Of a DNA stretch of 64,000 nt, positions 9,748 to 17,878 are shown in pieces (within the stretch, counting starts at the first letter, position 1; every line of letters begins with the position of its first letter). This DNA is from Bryobacterales bacterium (GTDB lineage: Bacteria; Acidobacteriota; Terriglobia; Bryobacterales; Bryobacteraceae): positions 34,255-98,254 of the forward strand of contig JADJOP010000024.1 of NCBI GenBank assembly GCA_016713735.1. Reading direction: 5' to 3'. Made by a program: the position numbers and the translations under genes. The notes under the pieces are model-generated. The model was given only the letters and a program-made list of their open reading frames with translations. It did not search any database and was not told the origin of the DNA.

Positions 9748-10065
9748 CTACTGCTTCTTCTGCGTTTGCGCGTCGTGCTTTTCCTTGGCGATCTTGCCGC
9801 TCAGGGCATCCTGTTTGGCTTCGATCTTGGCGCGCTCGGCGGGCGTGAGCCCGGGGCCATCGACGCGGTCCTTCACGATCTCGCGATGCAGCTTGCGCTC
9901 CTTCTGTTCGATCTTGCGGACTTCACGTTTGGTGAGCTCGCCTGATTCGACTCCTTCTTTGATGCGCTTCTGCTGGTTCTTCTGGCGCTCGGCCGGGCGA
10001 TCGGCCGCGGCGAGCGTGGCTGCGGCAAGCGCCGCGGCGATAGAGAGGGAAAGGAAGCGTTTCAT
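9748..10065 (-). CDS. Small secreted charged protein, paralogue A of a tandem pair
   Basis: A 105-residue protein with a cleavable signal (ending near LAAAD) and a mature part made almost only of Lys, Arg, Glu and Gln helices. It aligns with the next gene upstream: SGELTKREVRKIEQKERKL / GLTPAERAKIEAKQDALS here correspond to GGGLTRYEAARLQARDNAI / GLTLRERVKIDALQDSLS there. Each protein itself has two copies of the GxLTxxExxxIxxxQ unit, so the family seems built from an internal duplication. Function unknown; a periplasmic helical protein is all that can be said. Secreted calcium-binding-like or stress proteins of similar size exist, but no EF-hand is visible. Confidence 0.75.
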   Translation of the reverse strand: MKRFLSLSIAAALAAATLAAADRPAERQKNQQKRIKEGVESGELTKREVRKIEQKERKLHREIVKDRVDGPGLTPAERAKIEAKQDALSGKIAKEKHDAQTQKKQ

Positions 10066-10098
10066 GCTGGCTGGTCTCCTGAGTGATTCTAGCCGAAG

Positions 10099-10410
10099 CT
10101 AGCGGCAATGTCCGTCGCGGCGCTGGCGGGCGATGTCGCGCGAAAGCGAGTCCTGGAGGGCATCAATCTTGACGCGTTCACGGAGGGTGAGTCCGCGGCC
10201 GTCGAGGGTGTCGCGGCGGATGGTGCGTTGGATGGCGTTGTCGCGGGCCTGAAGGCGAGCCGCCTCATAGCGCGTGAGGCCACCGCCGCGGGCGCCGGCG
10301 ATGATGCGCCACTGGTTGGACGATTGCTGATGGCCGATTGGGCCTGCCGCTTGCAAGGCCAGGGCGCTCAAAGCTCCGATGACGAGCGCGCTTTGTAACA
10401 GCGTGTTCAT
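10099..10410 (-). CDS. Small secreted protein, paralogue B of a tandem pair
   Basis: A 103-residue protein with a signal peptide (MNTLLQSALVIGALSALALQ) and a mature part containing two helix-forming repeats (GGGLTRYEAARLQARDNAI and GRGLTLRERVKIDALQDSL). It is a divergent paralogue of the gene 33 bases downstream, with Arg replacing Lys as the main basic residue. It ends in DGHCR, with one cysteine in the mature region. The upstream sequence carries AGGAGGAT before the ATG. The pair is probably one transcription unit. Function not recognised. Confidence 0.72.
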   Translation of the reverse strand: MNTLLQSALVIGALSALALQAAGPIGHQQSSNQWRIIAGARGGGLTRYEAARLQARDNAIQRTIRRDTLDGRGLTLRERVKIDALQDSLSRDIARQRRDGHCR

Positions 10411-10448
10411 ACTGCATCCTCCTGTAGTGTCAAACGCGGCAGCCGGAG

Positions 10449-10479
10449 GAATGTTGCGCGAAACAAACTCGCAACATTC
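10449..10479. promoter_or_regulatory. 10-bp inverted repeat in a divergent intergenic region
   Basis: GAATGTTGCG and CGCAACATTC form a perfect 10-bp palindrome with an 11-base A-rich spacer. It sits 39 bases upstream of the small secreted pair and 205 bases upstream of the TIGR03437 gene. It could be an operator for a dimeric regulator or a hairpin in the leader of the minus-strand transcript. The rest of 10480-10683 shows no gene. Confidence 0.35.
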
Positions 10480-10683
10480 GTGTTGTGGGGAGAATTTGCC
10501 GTCGCTGGGAGAGTAGGGCGAGCTTCGTTTTTACCTGATCGTCATATAGAAGTCATTTAACATAAATGGCTCGTCGATACCATCACATTTGTTGTTTACA
10601 CGGGACCAAGCCCAGTCTCTCCTTCCGGTGCGCCGGCTTGTCCCTCCCACTCCACAACATCCTTTCCCGATCGAGGAGCCTTC

Positions 10684-11442
10684 ATGAAACCATCCGCCCT
10701 GCTGCTTGCGATGACGTTGTGTCTCTCTGCGGTGAGCTTCGCGCAGACGCCCGGCCCGGTGGCCGTGGTGAACTATGCCGGCTACACGGGAGATTTCCCG
10801 GTGGCTCCAGGATCGATCGCGAGCGCCTACGGCACCTTCACGGGCGTGGCTACAACCTCGGCCTCGACTCTGTCGCCGATGCCCAAGACGCTGGCCGGCG
10901 TCACCCTCAAGGTGAACGGCGTCGACGCTCCTCTTTATTTCGTCTCCAGCAGCCAGATTAATTTCGTTGTGCCGGCGGCGACGCCGCTCGACAAGCAGAC
11001 CGTGGAAGTGGTGCAGGGCAGCAACGTCATCGCCCGCGGCACGGTGAAAGTGTTCGACATCGCCCCCGGGCTTGCGCAGAGTGACGTGCAAAACACCGGG
11101 CAAGGCATTCTTCAAAACCAGGACTTCTCCATCAACAGTTCGGCCGCGCGAGCCAAGCGCGGCGAGATCATTCAGATCTACGCGACCGGTTGTGGGGCCA
11201 CCAATCCAGCCATTACGGATGGTGCGCCTCCCACAACGCTCTCCCCCGCCGCCGCCTCGGTGAAGGCGTTCATTGACGTTCGTGAAGTGGGCGTGCAGTT
11301 CGCGGGCGCGCATCCGCAGTTTCCCGGCATCTGCCAGGTGAATGCGGCCGTGCCCAACATCGCTTCCATCACGGGCCGCGTGACGCTGTTCATTACGGTA
11401 AACGGAGTGGCGAGCAATCCGGTGTCGTTCTGGGTGGAGTAA
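10684..11442 (+). CDS. Exported TIGR03437-type protein (Solibacter paralogous family)
   Basis: A 252-residue secreted protein with signal peptide ending near FAQTPG. The sequence shows the hallmarks of the TIGR03437 beta-sandwich module: PGSIASAYG, LAGVTLKVNGVDAPLYFVS, SQINFVVP, a middle segment GEIIQIYATGCGATNP, and the closing GICQVNAAVPNIA ... VNGVASNPVSFWVE. Such modules usually sit at the C-terminus of large secreted proteins in Solibacter; here almost the whole mature protein is one module. It starts a plus-strand cluster with a TonB receptor and an exported partner, so it may act at the cell surface in the same process. Molecular function is unknown. Confidence 0.82.
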   Translation: MKPSALLLAMTLCLSAVSFAQTPGPVAVVNYAGYTGDFPVAPGSIASAYGTFTGVATTSASTLSPMPKTLAGVTLKVNGVDAPLYFVSSSQINFVVPAATPLDKQTVEVVQGSNVIARGTVKVFDIAPGLAQSDVQNTGQGILQNQDFSINSSAARAKRGEIIQIYATGCGATNPAITDGAPPTTLSPAAASVKAFIDVREVGVQFAGAHPQFPGICQVNAAVPNIASITGRVTLFITVNGVASNPVSFWVE

Positions 11443-11475
11443 GTCTCAATCCCCCCCTTTTTGGAACGAACCAAC

Positions 11476-14250
11476 GTGAACATACAGCATGTGATTGCGA
11501 GGACCCTGGCGGCTGGGCTCTTGGCCTTGGCCGCATGGGGACAAACCCCGCCGGGAACGGTCAGCGGGAGCGTGTTTGACGCTTCCAACGGTCAACCGGC
11601 TAAACAAGTGACCATCCGAACCGAAGGTCCGGAACAGCAGACGGTGGAAGTGAACCAGGACGGCACGTTTCGCCTGAACCTGGCGCCGGGCAAGTACATT
11701 TTGCGGCTCACGTCGCCGCTCTATATGGACGCAGCGGTCGAGGAACTCGATGTGAAATCGGGCGAGGTGGCCGAGGCGAGCACGGTGATGGCGCCCAAGG
11801 GCCAGTCGACCGTGGTGGACGTGGTGGAGCGCATCAGCGCGGTGGCCGCCACGGCCGAAGCGGCGCTCACCGAGCGCAAGCTCTCCGCGGTGGTGAGCGA
11901 CTCGCTGAGCAACGAAGAACTGAAGTCCGGGCCGGCGTCGGACGCCGCGGGCGCGCTGGAAAAGGTAACCGGCGTGTCGGTGGTGGAAGGCGGCTACGTG
12001 TTCGTGCGCGGGCTCGGCGAGCGCTACTCGTCGACGATGCTCAACAACGCCATGCTGCCGACGACGGAGCCGGAGCGGCGCGTGGTGCCGCTCGATCTCT
12101 TCCCAGCTTCGCTGATCGACAACATCAAGGTGCTGAAGACCTACAGCCCTGACCTGCCGGGTGAGTTCTCCGGCGGCCTGGTGCAAATGACCACGGTTGA
12201 ATTCCCGGCGCAGAAGACGCTGAACGTGAGCGTCAGTTACGGGTTCAACACGCAAACCACCTTTAACCGCTTTCTCGGCCAGCCCATCAACAGCGCGGGC
12301 GAGGCGCTTGGCTTCGGGGCCTCGGCGCGCGACCTGCCGTCGTCGATTCCCACGGACAAGCGGCTCTTCGTGGGCAGCTTCAACGACCAGGAGTTCCAGC
12401 AGTTTGGCCGTTCGATGCCGCGGCAATATGAGGTGACTCCGGTCCGCTCCATGCGCCCCAGCCAGACCTACTCGGTGTCGGGCGGCAACAGCTACGGCAA
12501 GCTGGGCGTGGTGGGGGCGCTCACCTTCACCAACTCTCCCCAGCACATCAACGAGGCGCGGCGGTTCCTGGTGAACTCCGGCGGCGGGCGGGCGCAGATC
12601 TTCAGCGACTATTCGGATTTCAACACCGACACCGAGGGCGTGCGCATGGGCGCCGTGCTCAACGCGGCCTACCGCCTGAACGCCAACAACAAGCTGCTCT
12701 TCCGCAACACGCTGACGCGCGATAGCGATCAGCAGTCGCGCGTGTTCACGGGCTTGAATGGCGGCAACAACCAGGATGTGCGGTCGACGCGCCTGCAGTG
12801 GGTGGAGCGGCAGTTGTTCTCCACCGGTGTTGAGGGCGAACACGCGGCGGCGAGCCTGGGCAACAGCTTGTTCTTCTGGCAGTTCACCTATTCGCTGTCG
12901 AATCGCAACGAGCCGAACCTGGTGGAAACCATCCGCGGGCGCGAGACCGGAACGGAGCAGCAGTTCCGCTTCCTCAACCTGCCGGAGAGCGGCCTGCACT
13001 TCTTCAGCAAGCTGAACGACAAGATCTATGAGCCGCAGGGCGGCTGGTCGAAGCCGTTCTTCAACGGCCCGGTGAGCGGCATCTTCAAGCTGGGCTTCCG
13101 CGGCACGGTGCGACGGCGCGACTTTGACAGCCGCCGTTTCCGCTTCTTCCCGGTGCGCGCGCAGACCATCAATTTCGACGCGCCGACCAGCGTCGTCCTG
13201 GGCGATGCCAACATCCGGCCCGATGGCTTCGTGATGCGCGAGATCACGCGCGGCACCGACAAGTACACGGCCAACATGGACATCTATGGCGGCTTCGCCA
13301 TGGTGGACCTGGCGCTGGGCCCGAAGTGGCGCCTGGTGGCCGGCTTCCGCATCGAGGACGCCAACATTCAGGTGCGCACCATCGACCCCCTGGTGCCAGG
13401 CGCGCAGCCGTCGCTGGCGAACCTGGTGAACCGTGACTGGCTGCCTTCGGTGAACGCCATCTACGCGCTCAACAAGCGCCAGAACCTGCGCTTCAGCTAT
13501 GGCCGCACAGTGAACCGGCCGGACTTCCGCGAGCTGTCGCCCTTTGAGTTCACCAACATCGTGGGCGGCTACTCGACGGTCGGCAACCCGGACCTCAAGC
13601 GCGCCGTGATCGACAACTACGACGCGCGCTGGGAATGGTTCCTGGGCGGCAACCAGTTGCTGGCCGCGAGCTATTTCCACAAGCGCTTCACTGACCCCAT
13701 CGAGCAGATCTACCGCCCGACGGCGTCCGAACTGCGGCAGAGCTTCATCAACGTCGCCGGCTCGGTGAACCAGGGCCTGGAACTGGAATACCGGCAGGGC
13801 CTGGCGCGGTTTTCGCCCAAGCTCAACGCCTTTTCCCTGCAATCGAACTTCACCTTTGTCGATTCCAAGGTGGACATTCCGGTGGACCGCTTTCCGCAGT
13901 TGACCTCGCGCAACCGCCCGCTGGTGGGCCAGTCGCGCTACCTCTTCAACGTGATCAGCGAATGGAACCAACCCAAGTGGCGTTCCAACGCGCGCTTTTA
14001 CCTGAACTCGGTGTCGCGCCGGATCACGGACGTCGGGACGTTCCAGTTGCCCGACGTGTACCAGGAACGGCAGGCGTTCGTTGATGTGGTGTACCAGTTT
14101 GCGCTGTCGGAAAACGGCAAGTGGAACATGCGCTTCAGCGCCGAGAACCTGACCGACAACCACTACAAGTACACGCAGGCCGATTTCATCGTGCGCGATT
14201 TCCGCATCGGGCGGACATTCACGATCGGCACCAGCTACAGCTTTTACTGA
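11476..14250 (+). CDS. TonB-dependent outer-membrane receptor with carboxypeptidase-regulatory-like N-domain
   Basis: About 924 residues. A GTG start at 11476 gives a clean signal peptide (MNIQHVIARTLAAGLLALAA); a TTG at 11461 is an alternative. A beta-sandwich domain follows (GTVSGSVFDASNGQPAKQV, residues ~25-105), then a plug domain (ERKLSAVVSDSLSNEELKSG ... VFVRGLGERYSSTMLNN) and a long barrel ending in aromatic GTSYSFY, as expected for BAM insertion. FVRGLGERYSS is typical of receptors paired with exported substrate-binding partners. The substrate cannot be read from sequence. It follows the TIGR03437 gene by 33 bases and precedes the secreted partner by 73, suggesting one operon. Confidence 0.9.
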   Translation: MNIQHVIARTLAAGLLALAAWGQTPPGTVSGSVFDASNGQPAKQVTIRTEGPEQQTVEVNQDGTFRLNLAPGKYILRLTSPLYMDAAVEELDVKSGEVAEASTVMAPKGQSTVVDVVERISAVAATAEAALTERKLSAVVSDSLSNEELKSGPASDAAGALEKVTGVSVVEGGYVFVRGLGERYSSTMLNNAMLPTTEPERRVVPLDLFPASLIDNIKVLKTYSPDLPGEFSGGLVQMTTVEFPAQKTLNVSVSYGFNTQTTFNRFLGQPINSAGEALGFGASARDLPSSIPTDKRLFVGSFNDQEFQQFGRSMPRQYEVTPVRSMRPSQTYSVSGGNSYGKLGVVGALTFTNSPQHINEARRFLVNSGGGRAQIFSDYSDFNTDTEGVRMGAVLNAAYRLNANNKLLFRNTLTRDSDQQSRVFTGLNGGNNQDVRSTRLQWVERQLFSTGVEGEHAAASLGNSLFFWQFTYSLSNRNEPNLVETIRGRETGTEQQFRFLNLPESGLHFFSKLNDKIYEPQGGWSKPFFNGPVSGIFKLGFRGTVRRRDFDSRRFRFFPVRAQTINFDAPTSVVLGDANIRPDGFVMREITRGTDKYTANMDIYGGFAMVDLALGPKWRLVAGFRIEDANIQVRTIDPLVPGAQPSLANLVNRDWLPSVNAIYALNKRQNLRFSYGRTVNRPDFRELSPFEFTNIVGGYSTVGNPDLKRAVIDNYDARWEWFLGGNQLLAASYFHKRFTDPIEQIYRPTASELRQSFINVAGSVNQGLELEYRQGLARFSPKLNAFSLQSNFTFVDSKVDIPVDRFPQLTSRNRPLVGQSRYLFNVISEWNQPKWRSNARFYLNSVSRRITDVGTFQLPDVYQERQAFVDVVYQFALSENGKWNMRFSAENLTDNHYKYTQADFIVRDFRIGRTFTIGTSYSFY

Positions 14251-14323
14251 AGCGGAGCGCGCAGGTTGCGCCCCGTTTAACACAGAACACGGCCGCAAGG
14301 GCCAAGGAAAGGACTGATACGAA

Positions 14324-16102
14324 ATGCGAACTCGCATCCTCGCCATCGCCGCACTGGGAACGCTCGGACTCCAGGCGTTCGCAGCCTCCAGCGAGCGCGG
14401 CTTCCAGTTCCTGTCGGCGTCGGAAGCCGCCAGTGAACTCGGAGCTGTGATTCAGACCGGCTCGTCGGCCGCCATGTGGGTATGGTCCGACAAGGTGGTC
14501 TACAATCCCGGAGACCAGGTTACGGTGCGCTGGACGGTGAAGCCGAACAACGACTTCTATCCGTACACCATCGTGGCCTACCGCCAGAACAACCAGACGG
14601 GCGCCAAAAGCTACCTGCCGAACAACAACTCAACGGCCACCGACATCTTCGGCAACACGGTGGACCAGGGCTTCCGCATCACGCGGCTGCCTTCGGCCAA
14701 CAAGGCCGTCATCGTGGGCCAAGGCGGTTCGGTGGTGAGCTCCACGCTCACCGTGCCGAACGAACTCGGCATGCACACCATCGTGGTGCAGCTACGCGAT
14801 TACAGCGGTGGGCGCGTGTTGAAAGCCGCCTACTGGAAGTTCGGCGTGGTGAGCGGCTTTGCCGATCTGCCGTCGAACATCACGGAGAATACGACGCTTG
14901 CCAACGACCGTGCGTGGCGGCTTCGCGGCATCGTGACGGTGCGCAACGGTGCCACGCTTACAATCAACCCCGGCACGTTCGTCATCGGCCAGCCCGGTTC
15001 GCAGCCGCCCTCGGTGCTGCTGGTGGCCACCAACGGCAAGCTGGTCGCCGAAGGCACGAAGTCGCGACCCATCATCATGACCTCGTCGCAGGCGGTCGGT
15101 TCGCGCCAGCGCGGCGATTGGGGCGGGCTGATCATGCTCGGCCAGGCGCCGATCAACGATCCGGGCGGCAAGCTGACCATCGAAGGCCTGCCGGAACTGC
15201 CGGAGACGAATTATGGCGGTTCGGACGCCAACCACAACTGCGGTTCGCTGAAGTACGTGCGCGTGGAGTTCGCCGGTTCCCTGCTCCGCCCCAACGAAGA
15301 AACCAACTCGTTCACCTGGGGCGCTTGCGGCAAGCAGACGAAGGGGGAATACCTGCAGGCCTCCTACGGTCTGGACGACTCGTTTGAATGGTTCGGCGGC
15401 ACCAACGACGCCAAGTACCTGGTTGGCGCTTTCGGCGCCGACGACTACTTCGACGGCCAGGTCGGCTGGACCGGGCGGGTGCAGTTTGGCGCCGTTCTGG
15501 CCAACGCCGACCTCTCCAACCGCGGCATGGAGATGGACAACTATGAGCGCGACTTCGCGGCCCGTCCCCTCGGCAAGGCGGCCTTCTACAACCTCACCTT
15601 CATCGGCAGCGCCGCCAACGGCTTTGACGAATCCGACTCGCCCTGCCTCTACTTCCGGCGCGGCGCTGGCGGCATCTACAACAACATCATCTGCCAGAAC
15701 TGGACCACGCGCGGGTTCGGCGGCGCCAACCTCGACGCCATCCAGCCGAACATCGACAACGGCGACTTCAACATGAACGGCATTCTGCTCTGGGAGAACG
15801 GCAAGAACACGACGCCCCCGGCCGCCAATACGCTCGCCGGACAGGTTCTCGCCGGCTTCCAGGCCTTTGCCGGCAACAGCCGCAACTTCCTCGTGGCTGA
15901 TCCGCTGCTCGCCCGGCCGCTCGAATACAGCGACCCGGACCTGCGTCCCGCACCCAACTCACCGGCCTACCGCGCCAGCTTCGTGCAGCCGCCGGATGAC
16001 GGTTTCTTCGATCAGTCCGCCACCTACATCGGCGCCTTCGATCAATCCAATTGGATGGAGGAATGGACGCAGCTGGTGCAGGAACAGGATCTGAAACCCT
16101 AA
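14324..16102 (+). CDS. Large exported protein, probable surface partner of the TonB receptor
   Basis: A 592-residue protein with a signal peptide (MRTRILAIAALGTLGLQAFA), a putative Ig-like segment (VYNPGDQVTVRWTVKPNNDFY, ~55-75) and a C-terminal part rich in Asn/Gly turns with repeated beta strands (LTINPGTFVIGQPGS, SRPIIMTSSQ, GSLKYVRVEFAGS, GGIYNNIICQNW) suggesting a right-handed beta-helix. Homologues are often misnamed multidrug transporter; no membrane helix supports that. It follows a TonB-dependent receptor with a GGAAAGGA ribosome site and is closed by a strong terminator, so it likely works with the receptor in binding or processing an extracellular ligand. Confidence 0.75.
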   Translation: MRTRILAIAALGTLGLQAFAASSERGFQFLSASEAASELGAVIQTGSSAAMWVWSDKVVYNPGDQVTVRWTVKPNNDFYPYTIVAYRQNNQTGAKSYLPNNNSTATDIFGNTVDQGFRITRLPSANKAVIVGQGGSVVSSTLTVPNELGMHTIVVQLRDYSGGRVLKAAYWKFGVVSGFADLPSNITENTTLANDRAWRLRGIVTVRNGATLTINPGTFVIGQPGSQPPSVLLVATNGKLVAEGTKSRPIIMTSSQAVGSRQRGDWGGLIMLGQAPINDPGGKLTIEGLPELPETNYGGSDANHNCGSLKYVRVEFAGSLLRPNEETNSFTWGACGKQTKGEYLQASYGLDDSFEWFGGTNDAKYLVGAFGADDYFDGQVGWTGRVQFGAVLANADLSNRGMEMDNYERDFAARPLGKAAFYNLTFIGSAANGFDESDSPCLYFRRGAGGIYNNIICQNWTTRGFGGANLDAIQPNIDNGDFNMNGILLWENGKNTTPPAANTLAGQVLAGFQAFAGNSRNFLVADPLLARPLEYSDPDLRPAPNSPAYRASFVQPPDDGFFDQSATYIGAFDQSNWMEEWTQLVQEQDLKP

Positions 16103-16130
16103 GCCCACTTCGTTCACGCTGAACGTTCCA

Positions 16131-16166
16131 GCCGGAGGCCCCTCACGTGGGTCTCCGGCCTTTTTA
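16131..16166 (+). terminator. Rho-independent terminator of the TonB cluster
   Basis: GCCGGAGgCCC pairs with GGGtCTCCGGC around a CTCACGT loop, followed by CTTTTTATT. It lies 28 bases after the stop of the exported partner and marks the end of the plus-strand cluster starting at 10684. Confidence 0.88.
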
Positions 16167-16252
16167 TTGGCAGGGGTGGTATCGCGCGGAGCGGCGGCCC
16201 TCGTCTTTGAACGGACGAGTAGCGTGCAAAGCCAGACCGTGATCGTCCTTGC

Positions 16253-16849
16253 TCAGGCGCTCTTGGACGGAGGCAGAAGGATGGGCTGCGGTGAGGGGGC
16301 GGCGCGGCGGCCGGAGTCCCGCGAGGGGCGACGCCGCGAACTCACGATGCCGGGCTCGTGCCAGAAGCCGTGCTTGGCGGCGCGCACGAGGTCAGAGACG
16401 CGGATGGGAGCGAGGTTCAGCTCCGGCGACAGGAAGGGCAGGCCCTGGAGCACAACCAGTTCCAGGAGGGCAACGGAGAGCCACAGCAACCAAGCCTCCC
16501 GCGGAACGCCGAAGCCGGCCAGAAAACCGGCGCTGGCGGCGGTGAGGAACATCAGGATCAGGGAGCCCCAACTGAGGCCGTACACGCCGAAGTGGCGCGC
16601 CCAGTAGCGGGAGAACAGGGCATCGACGTCGACGTGGAAGTGGGCGCTGAAGGCTTCGAAGAACTCAATGGCTTCGTCGTCGTTCAGGCCAAGGTCTTCC
16701 CGCAAACGCTGATCGAGCTGCATGCGGCGCGGATTGCGTCCGAGCCGCCCGGCCACGAATAGAGAGACCCGTTCCTCGAGCGAGGCGGGCTCAACAGCCT
16801 GCCGGCGCCCAGGACCAAAATGACTATTGATCGCGGGAGAAGTTGCCAC
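16253..16849 (-). CDS. DUF1493-like acyl-carrier-type protein with two membrane helices
   Basis: A 198-residue protein. Residues ~24-80 (LEERVSLFVAGRLGRNP, LREDLGLNDDEAIEFFEAF) resemble the acyl-carrier-like helical core of DUF1493, with a D-x-G-L-N-D-D-E segment where a carrier protein would have its Ser; no phosphopantetheine Ser is evident. Two hydrophobic helices follow (about 95-115 and 119-140), then NLAPIRVSDLVRAAKHGFW, which matches the usual DUF1493 ending. The family thus seems split by a membrane hairpin. The C-terminus is basic and disordered. Function unknown; a lipid or lipopolysaccharide-related carrier is only a guess. Next gene upstream lies 220 bases away with nothing seen between. 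Confidence 0.65.
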   Translation of the reverse strand: MATSPAINSHFGPGRRQAVEPASLEERVSLFVAGRLGRNPRRMQLDQRLREDLGLNDDEAIEFFEAFSAHFHVDVDALFSRYWARHFGVYGLSWGSLILMFLTAASAGFLAGFGVPREAWLLWLSVALLELVVLQGLPFLSPELNLAPIRVSDLVRAAKHGFWHEPGIVSSRRRPSRDSGRRAAPSPQPILLPPSKSA

Positions 16850-17069
16850 GGTGTTCTCTCACTAGAATGAGGAAACATTCGGCAACCAACAATACCGTAC
16901 CAGGGGGGTCTGGTAACAGAACTGACGCCCTCAAGTACTGGTACCACTGGTGTTTCCACGGCAGCGGCTGGACACGAAGGCACCCACCGGAGGCGAACGC
17001 CGGGCAGCAGGGAAGAGGGGGATGAGGATCAGGCCCATCCAAGGGCAAGGTGGCCGCGGGGCGGGCGCG

Positions 17070-17789
17070 TTAGGCCGAAGTGAGCCGCTCTGAGGTTTCC
17101 TGGGCCAGGCTCATTTCGTTAAAGCTGTAGCCGAAGCCGCGCACGGAGCGGATGTAGCCGGGGCCGTTGGAGTCGAGTTCAATCTTCTGGCGTAGGCGAA
17201 GGACGTAGACGTCCACGGTGCGGTCAGTGACGGCGCGGTCGTGTCCCCACACCGCGTCGAGCAGTTGCTCGCGGCTGAAAACAACGCCTGGGCGGGCCAT
17301 GAGGAATTCCAGCAGTCGGAACTCGGTCGCCGTGAGGGCGATCTCCAGGCTGTCGCGGAAGACGCGGCACGAACTGCGGTCCAGCTCCAGCACGCCCGAC
17401 TTCAGGGTCCGCTGCGGCGCCGATTGGGGCCGGAACTGGATCTTGATGCGGGCGATCAATTCGCGAATAAAGAAGGGCTTGACGATGTAATCGTTGGCGC
17501 CTAGTTCGAGGCCCACAATGCGGTCCGCTTCGCTGGCGCGGGCGGTGAGGAAGATGACGGGGATGTGGGCCAGTTCGGGGCGCGCCCGGATGCCCTTGCA
17601 GATGTCGAGGCCGTCGGAGTCCGGCAGCATAATGTCGAGCAGGATGAGGTCCGGCCGCTCGCGGCGGCAGAGGTCGATGGCGCCTTTGCCGGTCTGCGCC
17701 CCCACCATTTGAAAGCCTTCCTTTTCCAGGTTGTACTTCAATAAGGCGTACAGGTCGGCGTCGTCCTCAATCAGCATGATCTTTTTCAT
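17070..17789 (-). CDS. OmpR/PhoB-family response regulator
   Basis: A 239-residue two-domain regulator. Receiver domain: acidic pair in IEDDADL, phospho-acceptor Asp52 in LLDIMLPDSDG, conserved Thr in FLTARAS and Lys in DYIVKPF. C-terminal winged helix (about 130-230): LTATEFRLLEFLMARPGVVFSREQLL ... VDVYVLRLRQKIE, typical of PhoB/OmpR DNA binding. It lies 89 bases after the histidine kinase on the same strand and is its obvious partner. Phosphate control is possible from the PhoB-like layout but no pst/phoU genes are in the window to support it. Confidence 0.93.
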   Translation of the reverse strand: MKKIMLIEDDADLYALLKYNLEKEGFQMVGAQTGKGAIDLCRRERPDLILLDIMLPDSDGLDICKGIRARPELAHIPVIFLTARASEADRIVGLELGANDYIVKPFFIRELIARIKIQFRPQSAPQRTLKSGVLELDRSSCRVFRDSLEIALTATEFRLLEFLMARPGVVFSREQLLDAVWGHDRAVTDRTVDVYVLRLRQKIELDSNGPGYIRSVRGFGYSFNEMSLAQETSERLTSA

Positions 17790-17878
17790 GGTTCAGGTCT
17801 CGTCTCTACTAAGATACGGCCCATTCCGTGAATAAACGATTACAAAACAGTCAAACTCAAACTACGAACACCGCTTCG

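Noticed and set aside
11446..14346. 966-codon minus-strand ORF opposite the TonB receptor
   Set aside because: Arg/His-rich antisense frame; the plus strand is a clear receptor with signal peptide and barrel.
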